64,000 bases of DNA. It comes from Microcebus murinus (Eukaryota; Chordata; Mammalia; Primates; Cheirogaleidae). The translations under genes and the position numbers were made by a program. Where the stretch lies: positions 108,364,014-108,428,013 of the forward strand of contig NC_134136.1 of the NCBI RefSeq assembly GCF_040939455.1, given 5' to 3'. Positions 1-11,862 of this stretch are shown here, in pieces (positions within the stretch are counted from its first letter, which is position 1; every line of letters begins with the position of its first letter). The notes under the pieces were generated by a model. The model saw only the letters and a list, made by a program, of their open reading frames with translations, had not been told where the DNA came from and did no database searches.

Positions 1-436
1 TAGAATGCTAGTTTTCGCTCGTGCCTGCTAATTCATTTCTGTGTTTTTTTGTTGGTTTGTTTGGCCCACCTCCTTTATCTACAGTTTGGCTTCAAAATTA
101 AGAAGGCACAGGGACTAGACATATGTTTAAATATCTGTAAATAACTGTTATTCTGGAAGAATTAATACCATGTATTGATTTGTTTTTCAAAGTCAACCTT
201 GACAGTTTTAAGGTTGGAAAAAATGATTAGTTTGCATAGATTCTTCATTTATTTTCTGTGTCTTTGACTATAAGCTTTTGATTTTGCTAATAATAAAAAT
301 GTATATCTACAGTAAATAACTATTTTAGAGATTTAGTCAGAGTTTTAAATCTAGGGAATATCTTATAGACTAGTTTTACTATAGTCACTGTGAACACTGG
401 TGAAATGGAAAACATTATGAAATAGTTTTAATTGCT
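1..436. other. AT-rich single-copy DNA, nothing recognised
   Basis: No repeat family, ORF of note or RNA gene is recognised here. The sequence is AT-rich with no obvious internal repetition. Confidence 0.5.
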
Positions 437-560
437 TTTATTTTTATTGATATATCATAGTTGTTCATAATTTGGGGATATATGTGATATTTTAATACCT
501 GTATACTGTATGTAATGAACAAATAAGGGTAATTGAGATACTCATCATCTGATTTAATTG
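437..560 (-). mobile_element. L1M (L1MA/MB-type) 3' end fragment
   Basis: Read on the minus strand this is the tail of an old LINE-1: the stretch for 'finish of 3' UTR, dgatcattacaca-like block, atatcacatg-like block' is recognisable as its reverse complement (tgatattttaatacctg, then aatgaacaaataagggtaat, then gagatactcatcatc). It is a heavily 5'-truncated, mutated copy of about 120 bases with no coding part. Confidence 0.65.
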
Positions 561-1872
561 CTTTTAATAACAATTATAGCAGGGTATCTGAGACACAGAT
601 TGAATGAAAATAAGAATGTTGTAATATTAGCTGAGGTTTTCTCAATTGTATTAAGATGTTGATATCTTAACTACAGCAATATATTGATAGTAGAAGTTAC
701 TTCGACTATACTGAAGGATGTTGAAGCACATATTTTAGTGCTAGTGAAAAATATTTGATATTTGAAATTTCTTAATGCTTCTATATTTTTATTCCTCAAC
801 TTTATTCTTCATTATACTTTATCAGTTGAATATTATTAATCATTGATTATATACTATTTGCATGTCATCATGTGTCAATCCAAGTGCTAAGTCCTCACTT
901 TTTTCTTTGTTTTAAAGCTCAGAGTTTAAATGTGAACCAGTATGAAATCTAACTTGAAACTTTTCAGGTTTCTTCTTTTTAATAAAACATTGGTTTAAAC
1001 TAGGACATCCATTTTAGAATTCAGTAAGAAACAAACTTAAAAAGACTATAACCTATGTCGTTGATTTGTACATTTGATTCTTCTTCCAACGCATTAAATT
1101 ACAAGGCATATCTATTCTAAAATTTAATCCTTTTGTGTTTTTAATATAAAATATTTGAAGTTTCACATTTCTTTGCTATAGTCAAGAACTTTGACATTGT
1201 ATTCTATTTTGCCTTATTTAATCATTTTCTATTCCATCTTATTTCAAAATTTGCTTACTATAACTTACTAGTTTTGATTTCAGAACATGTTAATAGGTCC
1301 TGCAGTTGAAAAATTCATTTAACAGATAGCATTAAAAATAGGCCGTAGTAGCAAAATAAAGTAGGTAATGAAATTTATATAAAGAAATATTTTGTTTACT
1401 TTCATTAGAAGAAATCCTATATATTCTTACTGATTATTGAAAAAATTCTACCCCTGTTATTTATGGTTTCATCAATTGCTGTGACATATGGTCAGAAATA
1501 TACTTTCATTGAAATGGACTCAATTTTTCAGTGGTGGTGAAAATAAAGCAAGTAAATATTGAGGACTTCCATTACAACCCTGTTCTAACTATCTAAAGTC
1601 ACTGGTAGGAAAATTCCACTAGAACAATGGCTGGTAAGAGTTTGAAATATTTACCTATTTTCAGCTACTTTCTGTGACATCTTGGAACTCTGTGTCTAGG
1701 AACATGTTACTGTTAGTCAATGGCTATGTCCAGAACTATAGGAATGCTACTGTACTCAATATTTCAGAAGAAGCCATAAATGGAACAAAATTTTTAAAAG
1801 AGTTCTTATGTTTCCTTTCTATGTACAGCTCTTATGGATTATGGCATTATCCATCATCTATCTATCTATTTG

Positions 1873-1911
<39 letters not shown>

Positions 1912-2800
1912 AGTTAATCCCTTTTATCATTTACAACAGAATTTTAATCTTGAAAAATGTATTTCAAATACTTCAAATTTTGTAAATTTTAAGGAAATTT
2001 TAATGAAAAATCTTCTTACACAATTTCTGTATCATCCAGACTTCTTGTTTCTTGTGTGTGTGTGATTATAATGTGTATAACATTTGAATTACAACTTTTT
2101 ATTTCTTGTGATAAACAAGATTAATTTGAAGAACTTCCTTGTAATGATAATCCCAAGCCATTTAAATTGATTTTTAGATTTTTATATTTTTATTACTTTC
2201 TTTTGTTTAAGGAGAATGAAAAATGGTTTTTGAGTGATAGGAAGAGAAAGTTTATGGTGGGTTAATATAATTTCTTAATAACAATATCAATTACAATTTT
2301 GTAGAGAAAAAATATGTTAAAATTCTATTTTAGGATTGCTATGTAATTTATTAATCCATACTCTCATTCTAGAAAACTCAATGATATACAGATTATCACT
2401 AATTTGTTCTTTATCACCATGGACCTTACTATCAGTCATGATCATTAACCATTTACTGATCAGGTCTATAGTGTCAGAGAGCAATTGAAACATCCTTGAT
2501 TTGTGATATCCTAAAGCACAAAAGGCTATTGATCTCTTGCCATGTTACCTTTGCAATTCATGTCTAGTTCTTTGATTCACCATTCCTCACTTTCTTGCAG
2601 AATTGTTTCTTTCTAGATGTCTCCTACTAATTAAAACTTTAACCATTTTATTAATGGTTATCAATTCTACTTTTTCTTCTTTTCATGAAACATTTTTGTC
2701 CTCTCTGCCTAATACATAATTATGCATAAAAATAAAACTATATTCACCCATGAAAAAAATCCCAACGTGTCAGAAAGCTTTAGAATTGTTAGTATAAATT
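561..2800. other. Single-copy AT-rich DNA apart from one microsatellite
   Basis: Apart from the CTAT microsatellite at 1,854-1,911 nothing is recognised. Two overlapping ORFs near 1,674-2,065 run through the microsatellite and have low-complexity Tyr/Ile/Leu/Ser-rich translations, so they are not regarded as genes. Confidence 0.5.
1854..1911. repeat. (CTAT)n tetranucleotide microsatellite
   Basis: Runs of ctat/tatc units with two interruptions (a ttgt break and a ttat break) are directly visible. It is likely polymorphic in length. Confidence 0.95.
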
Positions 2801-2814
2801 ACTCAGCAAGCATG

Positions 2815-2966
2815 TTGAACTCCTATGATATTTAAAGCATCACTCTTGGTGTTGTAAGGAATCAAGGTTAAGACATAATTGTTGCCCTCAAGGTACTCGT
2901 AGTCTACAGTATCTAGGGATTCAAGTGCCAGCTCTGCAATTTTCTAGCTGTGTGACCACAGTTGTG
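2815..2966 (-). repeat. Ancient L2/MIR-type remnant
   Basis: The part at 2,830-2,912 resembles the reverse complement of an L2 3' end (a block like 'gccctcaaggtactc-tagtcta', equivalent to the common 'ccctcaaggagctcacagtcta'). The part at 2,922-2,966 (caagtgccagctctgc, then ctagctgtgtgacc) resembles the MIR core. Divergence is high, so family and limits are uncertain. Confidence 0.45.
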
Positions 2967-3194
2967 TTGTTCAAAATGCTAATGTGAGTCAATTATACTT
3001 AGAGACGTAGAGAAGTCAATTTAGTGGATCACAATCAATAAATGGACAAAAGCAGATAGAATAATGTAAAATAGAAAAAGATCTGAGTGCACTGAATACA
3101 GGAAAATTAAATTTGCTTTGTGAAGCTTTTGTTTAATATATACAGTATACGGAAATGCATATTGGGTAGTGAAATAAAATGTATTTTATGCTTT

Positions 3195-3885
3195 ACATCA
3201 CAATCAATATATCAAAGTGATACTTGTACCCCCATGTTTATTGTAGCACTACAATAGCAAAGATATAGAATCAATCTAAGTGTCTACCAATAAATGAATA
3301 GATAAGAAAAATGTGTGTGTGTATGTTTGTGTGTGTATACACACACACACACAAACAATGGAATACTATTTGGCCATAAAGAGAATTTAAATCCTGTGAT
3401 TTACAAGAACATGGAAAGAACTGGAAGTCATTATAGTAAATGAAGTAAGCCAGGCACTAAAGGATAAATTATTGCATGTACTCACTCATATGTGGGAGGT
3501 AAAAAAGTTGATCTCATGGAGGTGAAGAGTAGAATGGCGGTTATCAGAGACTGGGAAGGGTGTCTGTGTTGGTGGAGGAGGAGAAAGAGAGTGATGAGAG
3601 GTAGGTTAATGGATACAATATTCAGTCAAGATAGAAGGAATAAATTCTTGTGTTTGAAAGTACAGCAGGGTGCCTATAGTTAGCAATGTATTTTACATTT
3701 CAAAATAGCTAAAAAGTAGGATTTGAAATGATCCTAATGAAAAGAAATAATAAGTATTTGAGGTCATGTATATTTTAAATACTCTGACTTGATCATTACA
3801 CATTCTATGCATGCATCAAAATATCACATTTACCCCATAAATATGTGTACATATTATATATCAATTTTAAAAAGTTAAAAAGTAT
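3195..3885 (+). mobile_element. L1M 3' end (end of ORF2 plus 3' UTR)
   Basis: A plus-strand decayed LINE-1 tail. Visible landmarks in order are the 'tgtacccccatgtttattg-tagcac' block at about 3,226, 'caatggaatactatttggcc' near 3,355, the 'ctcactcatatgtggga' block near 3,480, and the 3' UTR end with 'atatcacatttaccccataa' near 3,822. An ORF of 63 codons at 3,492 lies in the 3' UTR and is not a gene. It is 5'-truncated and carries a TG/CA tract at 3,312-3,356. Confidence 0.85.
3312..3356. repeat. (TG)n-(CA)n palindromic microsatellite inside L1
   Basis: A gt-rich run passes through 'tatac' into an ac run, so the two halves are roughly complementary. It lies within the L1M tail at the position where L1 tails often expand (after 'aaaatgtg'). 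Confidence 0.9.
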
Positions 3886-4699
3886 AGAAAACACTGATTT
3901 GAAATATAATTTTTCTCTTGAAGCTTCATATTATCTATAAAATATAAATAAAAATAGCATCAAATAACATGCATGTGCCTGCTGTGTTAAGCCCTCAACA
4001 AGTACATATGCCCATTTTACATAAAAGTTATATAAGTTTCCAATGTTAAAATTTAAAATTGATGGGGTTAAGATAGGAAACCAGGTTTCCTACCTAAATG
4101 GGAGACCTATTAATAATTTATGAAACTGATATAAATTATATATGGTATGAAAATTATTAAACACTATACTAATATAAGATATTATTTAAGCAAGAAAAGC
4201 ATAAATTCAGTCTGAGTCCTAATATAAAGTTAACAGTATGATTTAACTCTAAGAAAAATGTTGATATTAATATGATTTATTATGAAACAAATTATTTTCT
4301 ATAGGTGATTATAATTTTAGCTAATATTTGTTCATTTCTTTAAGCAGACCACAGCTTATTGATAATACCATTTCAATTAATTGAAAAATTTTGTACATAT
4401 CTCTAATTTTCATTATAGCAGCCTGATTTTAATCTAGTTTAGATAGGAGTTCACAGCATTCACTGACTTATAAATTATATGTGATTTTTCAAAATGCATC
4501 TTTATTCTATATAGTATATGTAAATATTATCAGTCCCCAACTTCCAAAATGGGTAGCAAATCTCCACATATTAACTACCCTTTCATTCTGAGTCTCAGAA
4601 CTACTGTGGTATATTTGAAAAATAGTATATGATCAATGTTCTATCTAAAATCATTTTGGCAAGTAATTATATTTTACATAGATTTTAAATAGCCTGCAT
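3886..4699. other. AT-rich DNA, nothing recognised
   Basis: No repeat family or coding sequence is recognised between the two L1M tails. Confidence 0.45.
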
Positions 4700-5150
4700 T
4701 TATCTCACTGAGACACAAATCTCACATGTTTTCACTTTTGTGTGGAGACAGAGTAGAATAATGGTTACCAGAGGTTGGGAAGGATTGCAGGTAGGAGAAG
4801 ATAAAGTGGGGATGGTTAATGGGTACAATAATATAGTTAGACAGATAGAATGAACAAAAATTGATAGTACAACAAAGCGACTATGGTCAACAATAAGTTA
4901 TGTTATACTTTAAAATAACTAAAAAAGTGAAACTTGGATGTGCCTAACATAAAGAAATAATAAATGCTTGAAGTGCTGGGTACCCAAATGATACTAATTT
5001 GATTATTATACATTGTTTGCCTATATCAAAATATCACATGTGCCCTGTAAATATATATAACTATTATGTACCCTTAATAATAATATAACCCTATTATGTA
5101 CCCTTAATAATTATTTTGAATTTTTATTAAAAATAAAAAAAATAATTTTA
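4700..5150 (+). mobile_element. L1M 3' UTR fragment with duplicated tail
   Basis: A second plus-strand L1M tail: 'ggttaccagaggttggga-agg' near 4,764, 'gggatggttaatgggtacaa' near 4,809 and 'atatcacatgtgccctgtaa' near 5,031. The end is odd: 'ctattatgtacccttaataat' occurs twice with a 30-base period (5,061-5,081 and 5,091-5,111) before an A-rich end. Confidence 0.85.
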
Positions 5151-5485
5151 TGCTCTCCCACAAAGGATATATTGATACAGATTATAATTATAATTTCAGA
5201 ATCACAAATATATGATGTAAGAAAAATGTAAGAAGATTATTTCTATAGCAAGGTTTCTTTTAAGTAGCTGATTATTTTAATTATTTGGCATGCAAACCTT
5301 TAAACATATCATCATTGATTCTTATCAGCCTTTACACTTGCCATATTCCATATTCTTTCTTTGTAGAGAGTTTCCTTTGAAGTTTTTCTACTTTTTATAC
5401 ATGATGTGCATGAGGAAAAAGAATATGAAAGACATTTGTAAATTATGAATGTTGTCGCTTTTAATATCAATATATTCTGTACCAG
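5151..5485. other. AT-rich DNA, nothing recognised
   Basis: Low-complexity AT-rich sequence with no recognisable repeat or ORF. Confidence 0.4.
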
Positions 5486-5773
5486 CTATAAAAACTTTTG
5501 ATAAAGACAATCTTGTCTCCCGATCACCTTGTTTTTTCCCTTTTCTGAGAGTCCCACGCTGAACCTCTGCAGATTCTCAGATTCTCGATGCTGTCCTTGT
5601 AGGGGGGAGATCCACATGCGTGTAGGAGACCAAGGTCTATGTCTCCTTCTCTGGGAACAGGAATCCAGGTGATTACCTTTACTATGCCATTTTTCCTTCA
5701 GTATCCATGGTGATTTTATGTATTGGTGAAAGCATGTAACTGCTTCATTAGATTTTTGTGGTGTAATTGGCAC
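5486..5773 (-). other. Unassigned GC-richer segment with a 95-codon minus-strand ORF
   Basis: This roughly 250-base stretch is clearly richer in G and C than its surroundings and holds a minus-strand ATG-to-stop frame of 95 codons. The predicted peptide is basic and Ser/Gln/Arg-rich in the middle, with no signal peptide, membrane segment or motif I recognise. I cannot match it to a gene or repeat family. A fragment of an LTR or a processed pseudogene is possible; a real gene is unlikely given its size and the lack of neighbouring exons or splice context. Confidence 0.25.
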
Positions 5774-6156
5774 TGAACATCAACACAATGAAATATATAT
5801 CATTTACAAGTTATTTTCCTTTTATTTACCATTAGTATTATAGTTAAAGCTTTTTAAATTCTAATTTTGTATTTAAGATAATGAAGGGGATATTTCAAAA
5901 TGTATTCCTGGAAAAGGCTATATTGGGCCTGATAAAGGTAAGAACCATTGAGAAAGAATTGTCTCAGACCAGTCTCAGTCAGAATTTTTTTGCAAAGTTA
6001 CATTCACAACTTTTCTCCAGGGAGGAATTTAAATTCCTACTAAAATGCTTGAGCAGCTTTATGTTGCCTCTAAATGAGACTAAGAATTTAGGGGACCCAT
6101 GATTACCTATCTAACTGGCTAACTAGCCTAAATACTTGTTTTCCTTGTATCTAACC
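5774..6156. other. Nothing recognised
   Basis: Contains a 73-codon plus-strand ORF at 5,881-6,102 without recognisable motifs. No repeat family is identified. Confidence 0.35.
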
Positions 6157-6379
6157 CAGTGGTTAGATTGTCTCAATCAGGGGTGATTTTGTCCCCCAAA
6201 GGAAATTTAACAGTATCTGGAGATATTTGGGGTTGTCACAATTTGGCAGTTGCTATTGGCATCTCATGGACAGAGTCTAGAGATGCTGCTAATATACTAC
6301 AATGCACAGGATGCCCTCCTCTTACAACAAAAATATCATCTGTTCCAAAATGTCCAAGTGTCAAGGCTGATAGACTCTG
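6157..6379 (+). mobile_element. MER20-like non-autonomous hAT (Charlie-group) DNA transposon
   Basis: The copy starts with the typical 'cagtggtt' terminal motif. It contains the blocks 'ttttgtcccccaaagg', 'ctggagatatttggggttgt' and 'actacaatgcacaggatgcc', and ends near 'aaggctgatagactctg'. Length (about 223 bases) and block order fit a nearly complete MER20. The 81- and 60-codon ORFs inside it are coincidental. The family name is from memory of the consensus; a related MER element is the alternative. Confidence 0.75.
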
Positions 6380-6908
6380 CCCCAGATATTCTCTTTTTCT
6401 GTAATATGTTCATACAAAAAGGGAATTTTTGAAATGGTCCTCTCTGACACATCTTCTCTTAATGCAAGCTTGAAACAAATTTGACCAAGGTTATAAATAA
6501 TTAAGTTGAAAGCTGTTTTTCTTTTTCTTTCATGCTATCTAGCTCTGAGAATACTAAGCAAAAAGACAAGATAAAAGATGTTTTAGAGCTGTAAATCTTC
6601 AAGTTTTATTATTGTGATTTTATTTTTTATATGTTCAGGGAGAGATATCGAACCATTTCAAAATATTTGTAAATCATGCTAGGGCTATGAGAGAGTTAAT
6701 AATCAAGAAATTATACCAAGCCTGGTGAGAAAAGAGAGTAAGAATTGGGAAGTGATGGAAATCAAGAGATGAAAATTTTGAAGATATTGAGGAGGGACAT
6801 AGTTTAAATTTGTAACCAAGTGCCTATGGGAAGATTTGAAAATAATGTCAATATTCCAAGTTAAATTTAAATGATTATTAGTTATCCAAATTAATATGTA
6901 AAAAATCA
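6380..6908. other. Nothing recognised
   Basis: AT-rich sequence between the MER20-like element and the next L1. No repeat or coding feature is recognised. Confidence 0.4.
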
Positions 6909-7901
6909 ATCAATGGAACAAGATAGAAAGCCCAGAATAAACCCAAGTATTTGTGGTCATTTATTTTCCACAATGGTGCTAAGAACACAGAATGAGGAAA
7001 GAACAGACTCTTCAACAAATGATATTTCTAAAACAGAATATCCACATGCAGAAGAATGAAAGTAGACCCTTATCTCACACCATATACAAAAATCAACTCA
7101 AAATAGATACAAGACTTAAATGTTAGACCCCAAACTGTAAAGCTACTAAAAGAAAACATAGGGGCAAAACTCCATGGCATGGTCCGTCAATGATTTCTTG
7201 GCTAGGATTCCAAAACCACAGACAACACAAGCAAAAAGGGACAAATAATTTGATTGAGTCAAAGTAAAAAGCTTTGTCAAGCAAAGGAAATAGTTAACAG
7301 AGTGATGAGAAAACACATGGATTGGGAGAAAATACTTGCAGACCATACATCTGATTAGGGGTTATATCCAAAATATACGAGAAACTCAAATAACTCAATA
7401 GCATGAAAATAAAGAATCAAATTAAAATATGACAAGGGATCTGAACAGACATTTCTCAAAAGAAGAGATAAGAATAGGCAACATATACATGAAAAAGTAC
7501 TCAGCATCTCTAATCATCAGGGAAATGAAAATTAAAACCACAATGAAGTATTACCTCATATCGATTAGAATGACTATTATCAAAAAGAGGAATGATAAAA
7601 AATATTGGCTAGGATAAGGAGAAAAGGGAACCTTTGTGCAATGTTGGTGAGGATGTTAATTAATACAGTTATTTTTGAAAACAGTATGGAGATTTCTGAA
7701 AAAAAAATAAAAATGTAATTACCGTATGATCCAGCAATCTCTGTTCTGGGTATATATCCAAAGGAAATGAAATCAGTATGTCAAAGAGATATTTGTATTC
7801 CCATGTTCATTGCAGCATTGTTCACAATAGCCAGGAGCTAGAAGCAACCTAAGTGCCCATCCATGAATAAATGGATTAAGAAAATATGGTATGTATACAC
7901 A

Positions 7902-7937
<36 letters not shown>

Positions 7938-8432
7938 AGGAATACTATACAACCTTAAGAAAAACTTCTGTCATTTGTGACAACATGGCTGGGGCTGGAG
8001 GACATTATGCTAAGTGAAATCAAACAGGGACAGAAAGACAAATACTGTATGATCTCACTTCTATGTGGAATCTAAAAAAGTCAATCTCATAGAAACAGAG
8101 TATAAATGTGGTTAGGAGAGGCCAGGGAGTAGGGGGAGGGATGGAGAATGGGAAGGTGTTGATCAAAGGCTACAATGTTTCAGTTAGACTTGGGGGATAA
8201 GTTTTAGTGATCTATATCACTGTATGGTGATCACAGTTTATGATAATACATATTTTCAAATTGCTAAACAAATAGATTTTTAATGTCACTACATACACAA
8301 AAGTCAGTGGGGTAATGGATATGTTAAGTAGCTTGATCGAATCCTTTATAATGTGTACATAGATCAAAGTATCACATTGTACTCCATAATTATAGACAAT
8401 TATTATTTATCAATTAAAATAACTAAAAATTT
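6909..8432 (+). mobile_element. L1M (L1MA-type) ORF2 C-terminal region and 3' UTR
   Basis: A 5'-truncated plus-strand LINE-1 of about 1.5 kb. ORF2 landmarks run in order: 'aagacttaaatgttagacc' near 7,110, 'tgacaagggatctgaacagac' region near 7,430, 'gggaaatgaaaattaaaacc' near 7,521, 'tatgatccagcaatct' near 7,725 and 'cattgcagcattgttcacaa' near 7,809. The 3' UTR follows, ending near 8,430. Stops and frameshifts break the reading frame; only a 62-codon remnant survives at 7,429-7,617. Confidence 0.9.
7897..7937. repeat. (AC)n microsatellite inside L1
   Basis: About 20 ac units with one 'at' interruption sit at the position after 'aaaatatggtatgtat', where many L1M copies show simple-repeat expansion. 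Confidence 0.95.
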
Positions 8433-8991
8433 ATGATGCACAAAACTGAATTTTCCCAAATTTTAATTATCCATGATAAAGCCTCTTCCTTGGTGTCAAA
8501 CAAGACCAAATTTCTATCTATGGTTTGGTTTTAGTGAGGAGGCCAGAATCACACAAGCCTTCCAAAGAGTGGAGATGTAAAGAAGGAAAAATGTAGCAGC
8601 TTTTTCCTGGGGTTGTGAAAATATTCATATGCTACTCAACTATAAAAAAATAAAGTTGTTCAACTTTGAAAATAAATAAGAGAATTGCAAAGTATATATT
8701 GGGAAATTGCTTATACAGTCTTATGAGATGAAAATTACCTTCCTAGAACTTCTTTCAATTTAGCTTACTCAGACATATAAACATTCTCTGCTAATTGCAA
8801 ATGCACATATTATAACAGTCAATTCCCAAGTTGCACACTAAATTTATTTTGAATCTTCAAAGATTTCATATGACTCTAATAATGTAGAGTTAGCGTTTAT
8901 GTTGACATCTACTAGACCATAAGTCTGTTGTTTTTCAATAATGAGAGACAAGTAATGTAGTTCAAATAATAAAGTCTCTCAATATACCAGG

Positions 8992-9031
<40 letters not shown>

Positions 9032-10089
9032 TATGTTATTATGTCCTAATTAATTCATTGATCATTATGAAGCATGTATGTTTTTGTATCAGTTTTAAAG
9101 CAGTACAAGGGATATGTGCAAATCTTGAATAATCTCTTGGGTTTCAAATTCAGAACTTTTTTGCCAAGCCATGTGATATATTTTTACTTCTAGATCCAAT
9201 ACCAAAGTTACAAGAAGAATCATGATATCTCAATCCAGGCAATGTTGGCATTTAATTTCAGGAAAATTGAGAAGGAGATATTTAACAAGTTAAGGTAGAT
9301 AAAGATATGATAATTGAATGCAATGCATGATGCTAAATTCAATACTGAATTGTAAAACAATTGCTATAAATATAATATTGGGACAACTTGTGGAGTTTTA
9401 ACATGGACTATACATTTGATAATAATATTAATTTGAAATTCCCTGATATTGATTATTGAGATATTGTTATATAATATAATCTCCTAGAAATTGAGAGATG
9501 CACACTGAATTTTTTAGGAATAAAGAATCATGGTATTTGCAATTTCCTCTCAAATCATTAGCATTAATAATTTATTACATTTTTACTGTTATTACTCATC
9601 CAAGACTTTTAAAAAATTTATAAAAATTGTCTTTAAGACAATTCATATTAGGTGTGGTCCTCAGAAGCAAATTGTAAACAGGAATATGGAGCATATGTTA
9701 CCTGCAAACAAAAAGAAATTAGTGCACAGATTCCTCATTTAGTTCAAGATTATGAAAAGGCCTTTAATGTGTGCTTCTCTCAGGTACCTCCCTTGTCATA
9801 TCTCTTCCTGGAAAGCACATAATAACAAGGGTCAAATTCCAACATAACTTGTCTGGGGATGTGCTAGGATTGCTAAGAAAAGAAACGAACTATATAGTGA
9901 AGAAGCTGCTTGATATATAGTAGGAGTAAGTATAATGTGTATAGAACTGGATGCTGAGGGTTCTAGATTAAGGGAGCAGAATATAAAGTTGGTTAATAGC
10001 CAATTTATTGCTATATAAATTCCTCTGCAATGATGTTGGATTTTAATACCCTGCCAAGAATTCCAAGTGAAAGTATTAACATGCTGCAA
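8433..10089. other. Single-copy AT-rich DNA with one CA microsatellite
   Basis: Nothing recognised except the CA tract at 8,994-9,026. The part after about 9,840 could already belong to the ERVL remnant that follows, but I cannot demonstrate this. Confidence 0.4.
8994..9026. repeat. (CA)n microsatellite
   Basis: An uninterrupted run of about 16 ca units, directly visible. Confidence 0.95.
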
Positions 10090-10917
10090 AGATGGCTCTT
10101 GGAATCTTGGAAAAAGTGAAAGACCACACTAAACAAAGTAGAAATATCTGAAATGTTGTTACAGTGAAGCAAGGTATGAAAAGGCTCACAGAAGTAGCCA
10201 TGCTAGATGAATATTCTTAATGCTGGAAAACCACCTGATAACTATTATTTCAAAGAAATCCTGGAGTATAGTCAATTAAATAAAGTGATAAAGAATGAAC
10301 TGGTAGGGGGACAAAAAGCATCACTGAGAAATTCAGCATTGGCCATTTTCTGTAGGGCAGAGCTAATGGTACAATATTCTGTTATATAACTCCGCTCTCT
10401 GATATCAATGGTGAGGTTAGAAATCCAAAACATCAGAACCCAGTTTGAGGCTCTCACCTGTTACAAGTGAGCACAATTATTGCAATGAATGACAATATCA
10501 GAGTGGCTTCCAAGAGAACTAAAGAGATGTTTAATAAAATATGATAGCCCTAGTGTGAAGATATATAGATAGTCAATGAAATTATTGGCTAATATATACA
10601 ATCAAAAGAAATCCAGAATAAATTATCAGGAGTCTGAGGACAGCTGTCAATCCAAAAAGTCATAATCCCTTGTACAATTTCTGGAGTTGAAAAAATTCTC
10701 AGATTTGGTACTCACTAATGAGGAAAATACTGTGTCTTTATGTGACATCATCCTGCAGCACCCTAATAAGTGCATTCACTATCAGTTTCCCCAGTCTTTC
10801 CCTAGTGCTACCTATAGCCACGTAGTAATGTAATTATACATTATAGAATGGGGGATACCAAGATCTTTCAAGGATGGTTGAATACAGTATAATAGTTAAG
10901 GTCCAAAAGTGCCAACA
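10090..10917 (+). mobile_element. Probable ERVL-type internal remnant, upstream part
   Basis: This stretch keeps a 60-codon plus-strand ORF (10,207-10,389) and is more complex in composition than its flanks. It resembles ERVL internal sequence to my eye and sits, across a nested LTR insertion, just upstream of a better supported ERVL dUTPase remnant. Reading frames are broken throughout. The link to the downstream part is an inference from position and orientation; it could instead be unrelated single-copy DNA. Confidence 0.4.
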
Positions 10918-11144
10918 TTGGACAATTCTGTATTATTTATTGCTGCCAACAAAATCACCACAATTCAATGACTTAATAATAGTAATTTATTATTTCTTGA
11001 TTTCTGTTGGTTAGACATTCACAAGTAGCTTAGGTATGTGGTTTGGCTCAGGGTTTCCTATGAGGTTGTAGTTAAGAGGTTAGCTGTAGTTGCAATCATT
11101 TCAAGGCATAAATGCATGTGGAGAATGCACTTCCAAGGTAATTA
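10918..11144 (-). mobile_element. MLT-type (ERVL-MaLR) LTR, left part of a split copy
   Basis: Reverse-complement reading gives an MLT-type LTR 3' end: the block 'ttgctgccaacaaaatcacc' at 10,940 is equivalent to 'gctgtgtaacaaattaccc', followed by 'ttggctcagggtttcctatg' near 11,043. It continues at 11,529 after a younger LTR insertion, which gives the relative order of the two insertions. Confidence 0.65.
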
Positions 11145-11528
11145 TGTTAGTCCATTCAGACTGCTATAAAAAAAATTCCATAGACTAAGTGGATTAAACA
11201 CCAAATTTTATTTTCCCCCCGTTCTGAAAACTGGGAAGTCCAAGATTAAGTTACTGGCAGATCCAGTCTGGTGAGGGCTGGCTTTTTGACTTACAGAAAG
11301 TCATCTTGTTGTGTCCCTAATGTTTGTCTGTCATTTTCTCTCCTTCCCTCCCTCTCTCCCATGCCTCTTCTTCTAAGGGCACTAATCCCATTATAAGGGC
11401 TCCATTTTCATGACCTAATTACTTCTCAAAGCCCACACCTTCAAATACTATATCACTATACCATTTTAGTATAGTATGGTTTCAACATATGAATTTGGTG
11501 TGGTGGAAAAAATATGCCATCCATAACA
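11145..11528 (-). mobile_element. MLT1A/B-like solo LTR (ERVL-MaLR), nested
   Basis: A minus-strand solo LTR, bounded by tg at 11,145 and ca at 11,528. Recognisable blocks are 'ttagtccattcagactgcta', 'aactgggaagtccaagatta', 'gggcactaatcccattataa', 'tcatgacctaattacttctc' and 'tcaacatatgaatttggtg'. It splits an older MLT-type LTR. No internal retroviral sequence is attached. A clear 5-base target-site duplication is not visible. Confidence 0.85.
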
Positions 11529-11862
11529 GTGACTAGCTCACATGACTAGCATATTAGTGCTGAGTGTTGGTGAGAGGCCTCAAATGTTCCCCAAATGGAC
11601 TTACCCAAGGACTGCTTGAGTGATCTTATGACATACTGACTGGCTTTACCCAGAGAGAGTGATCCAAATGAGAAAGTTGGAAGTGGCAATATCTTTTGTG
11701 ATTCAACCTCAGAAGTCACACAGCATCACTTCCACCATATTCTATTTATTAGAAGCAATTCACTAAGTCCAGCCATCATTCAAAGGAGGGAAATTAGATT
11801 ATAGTTTCTGAAGGAATGAGTGCCAAGTAATAGGTGGACATATGTTAAAACTGTCACAGTCC
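11529..11862 (-). mobile_element. MLT-type (ERVL-MaLR) LTR, right part of a split copy
   Basis: Continuation of the LTR begun at 10,918. Blocks include 'cagagagagtgatccaaatg', 'caacctcagaagtcacacag', 'accatattctatttattaga' and 'aattcactaagtccagcc', ending near 'aaaactgtcacag'. Left and right parts join to a plausible single LTR once the 11,145-11,528 insertion is removed. Confidence 0.7.

Noticed and set aside
1854..1911. Short regular repeats as a CRISPR array
   Set aside because: Pure tetranucleotide units without spacers; a microsatellite. No cas-like genes exist in the window, and the DNA is mammalian.
6159..6432. Two overlapping plus-strand ORFs (81 and 60 codons)
   Set aside because: They lie in a MER20-like DNA transposon, which is non-coding.
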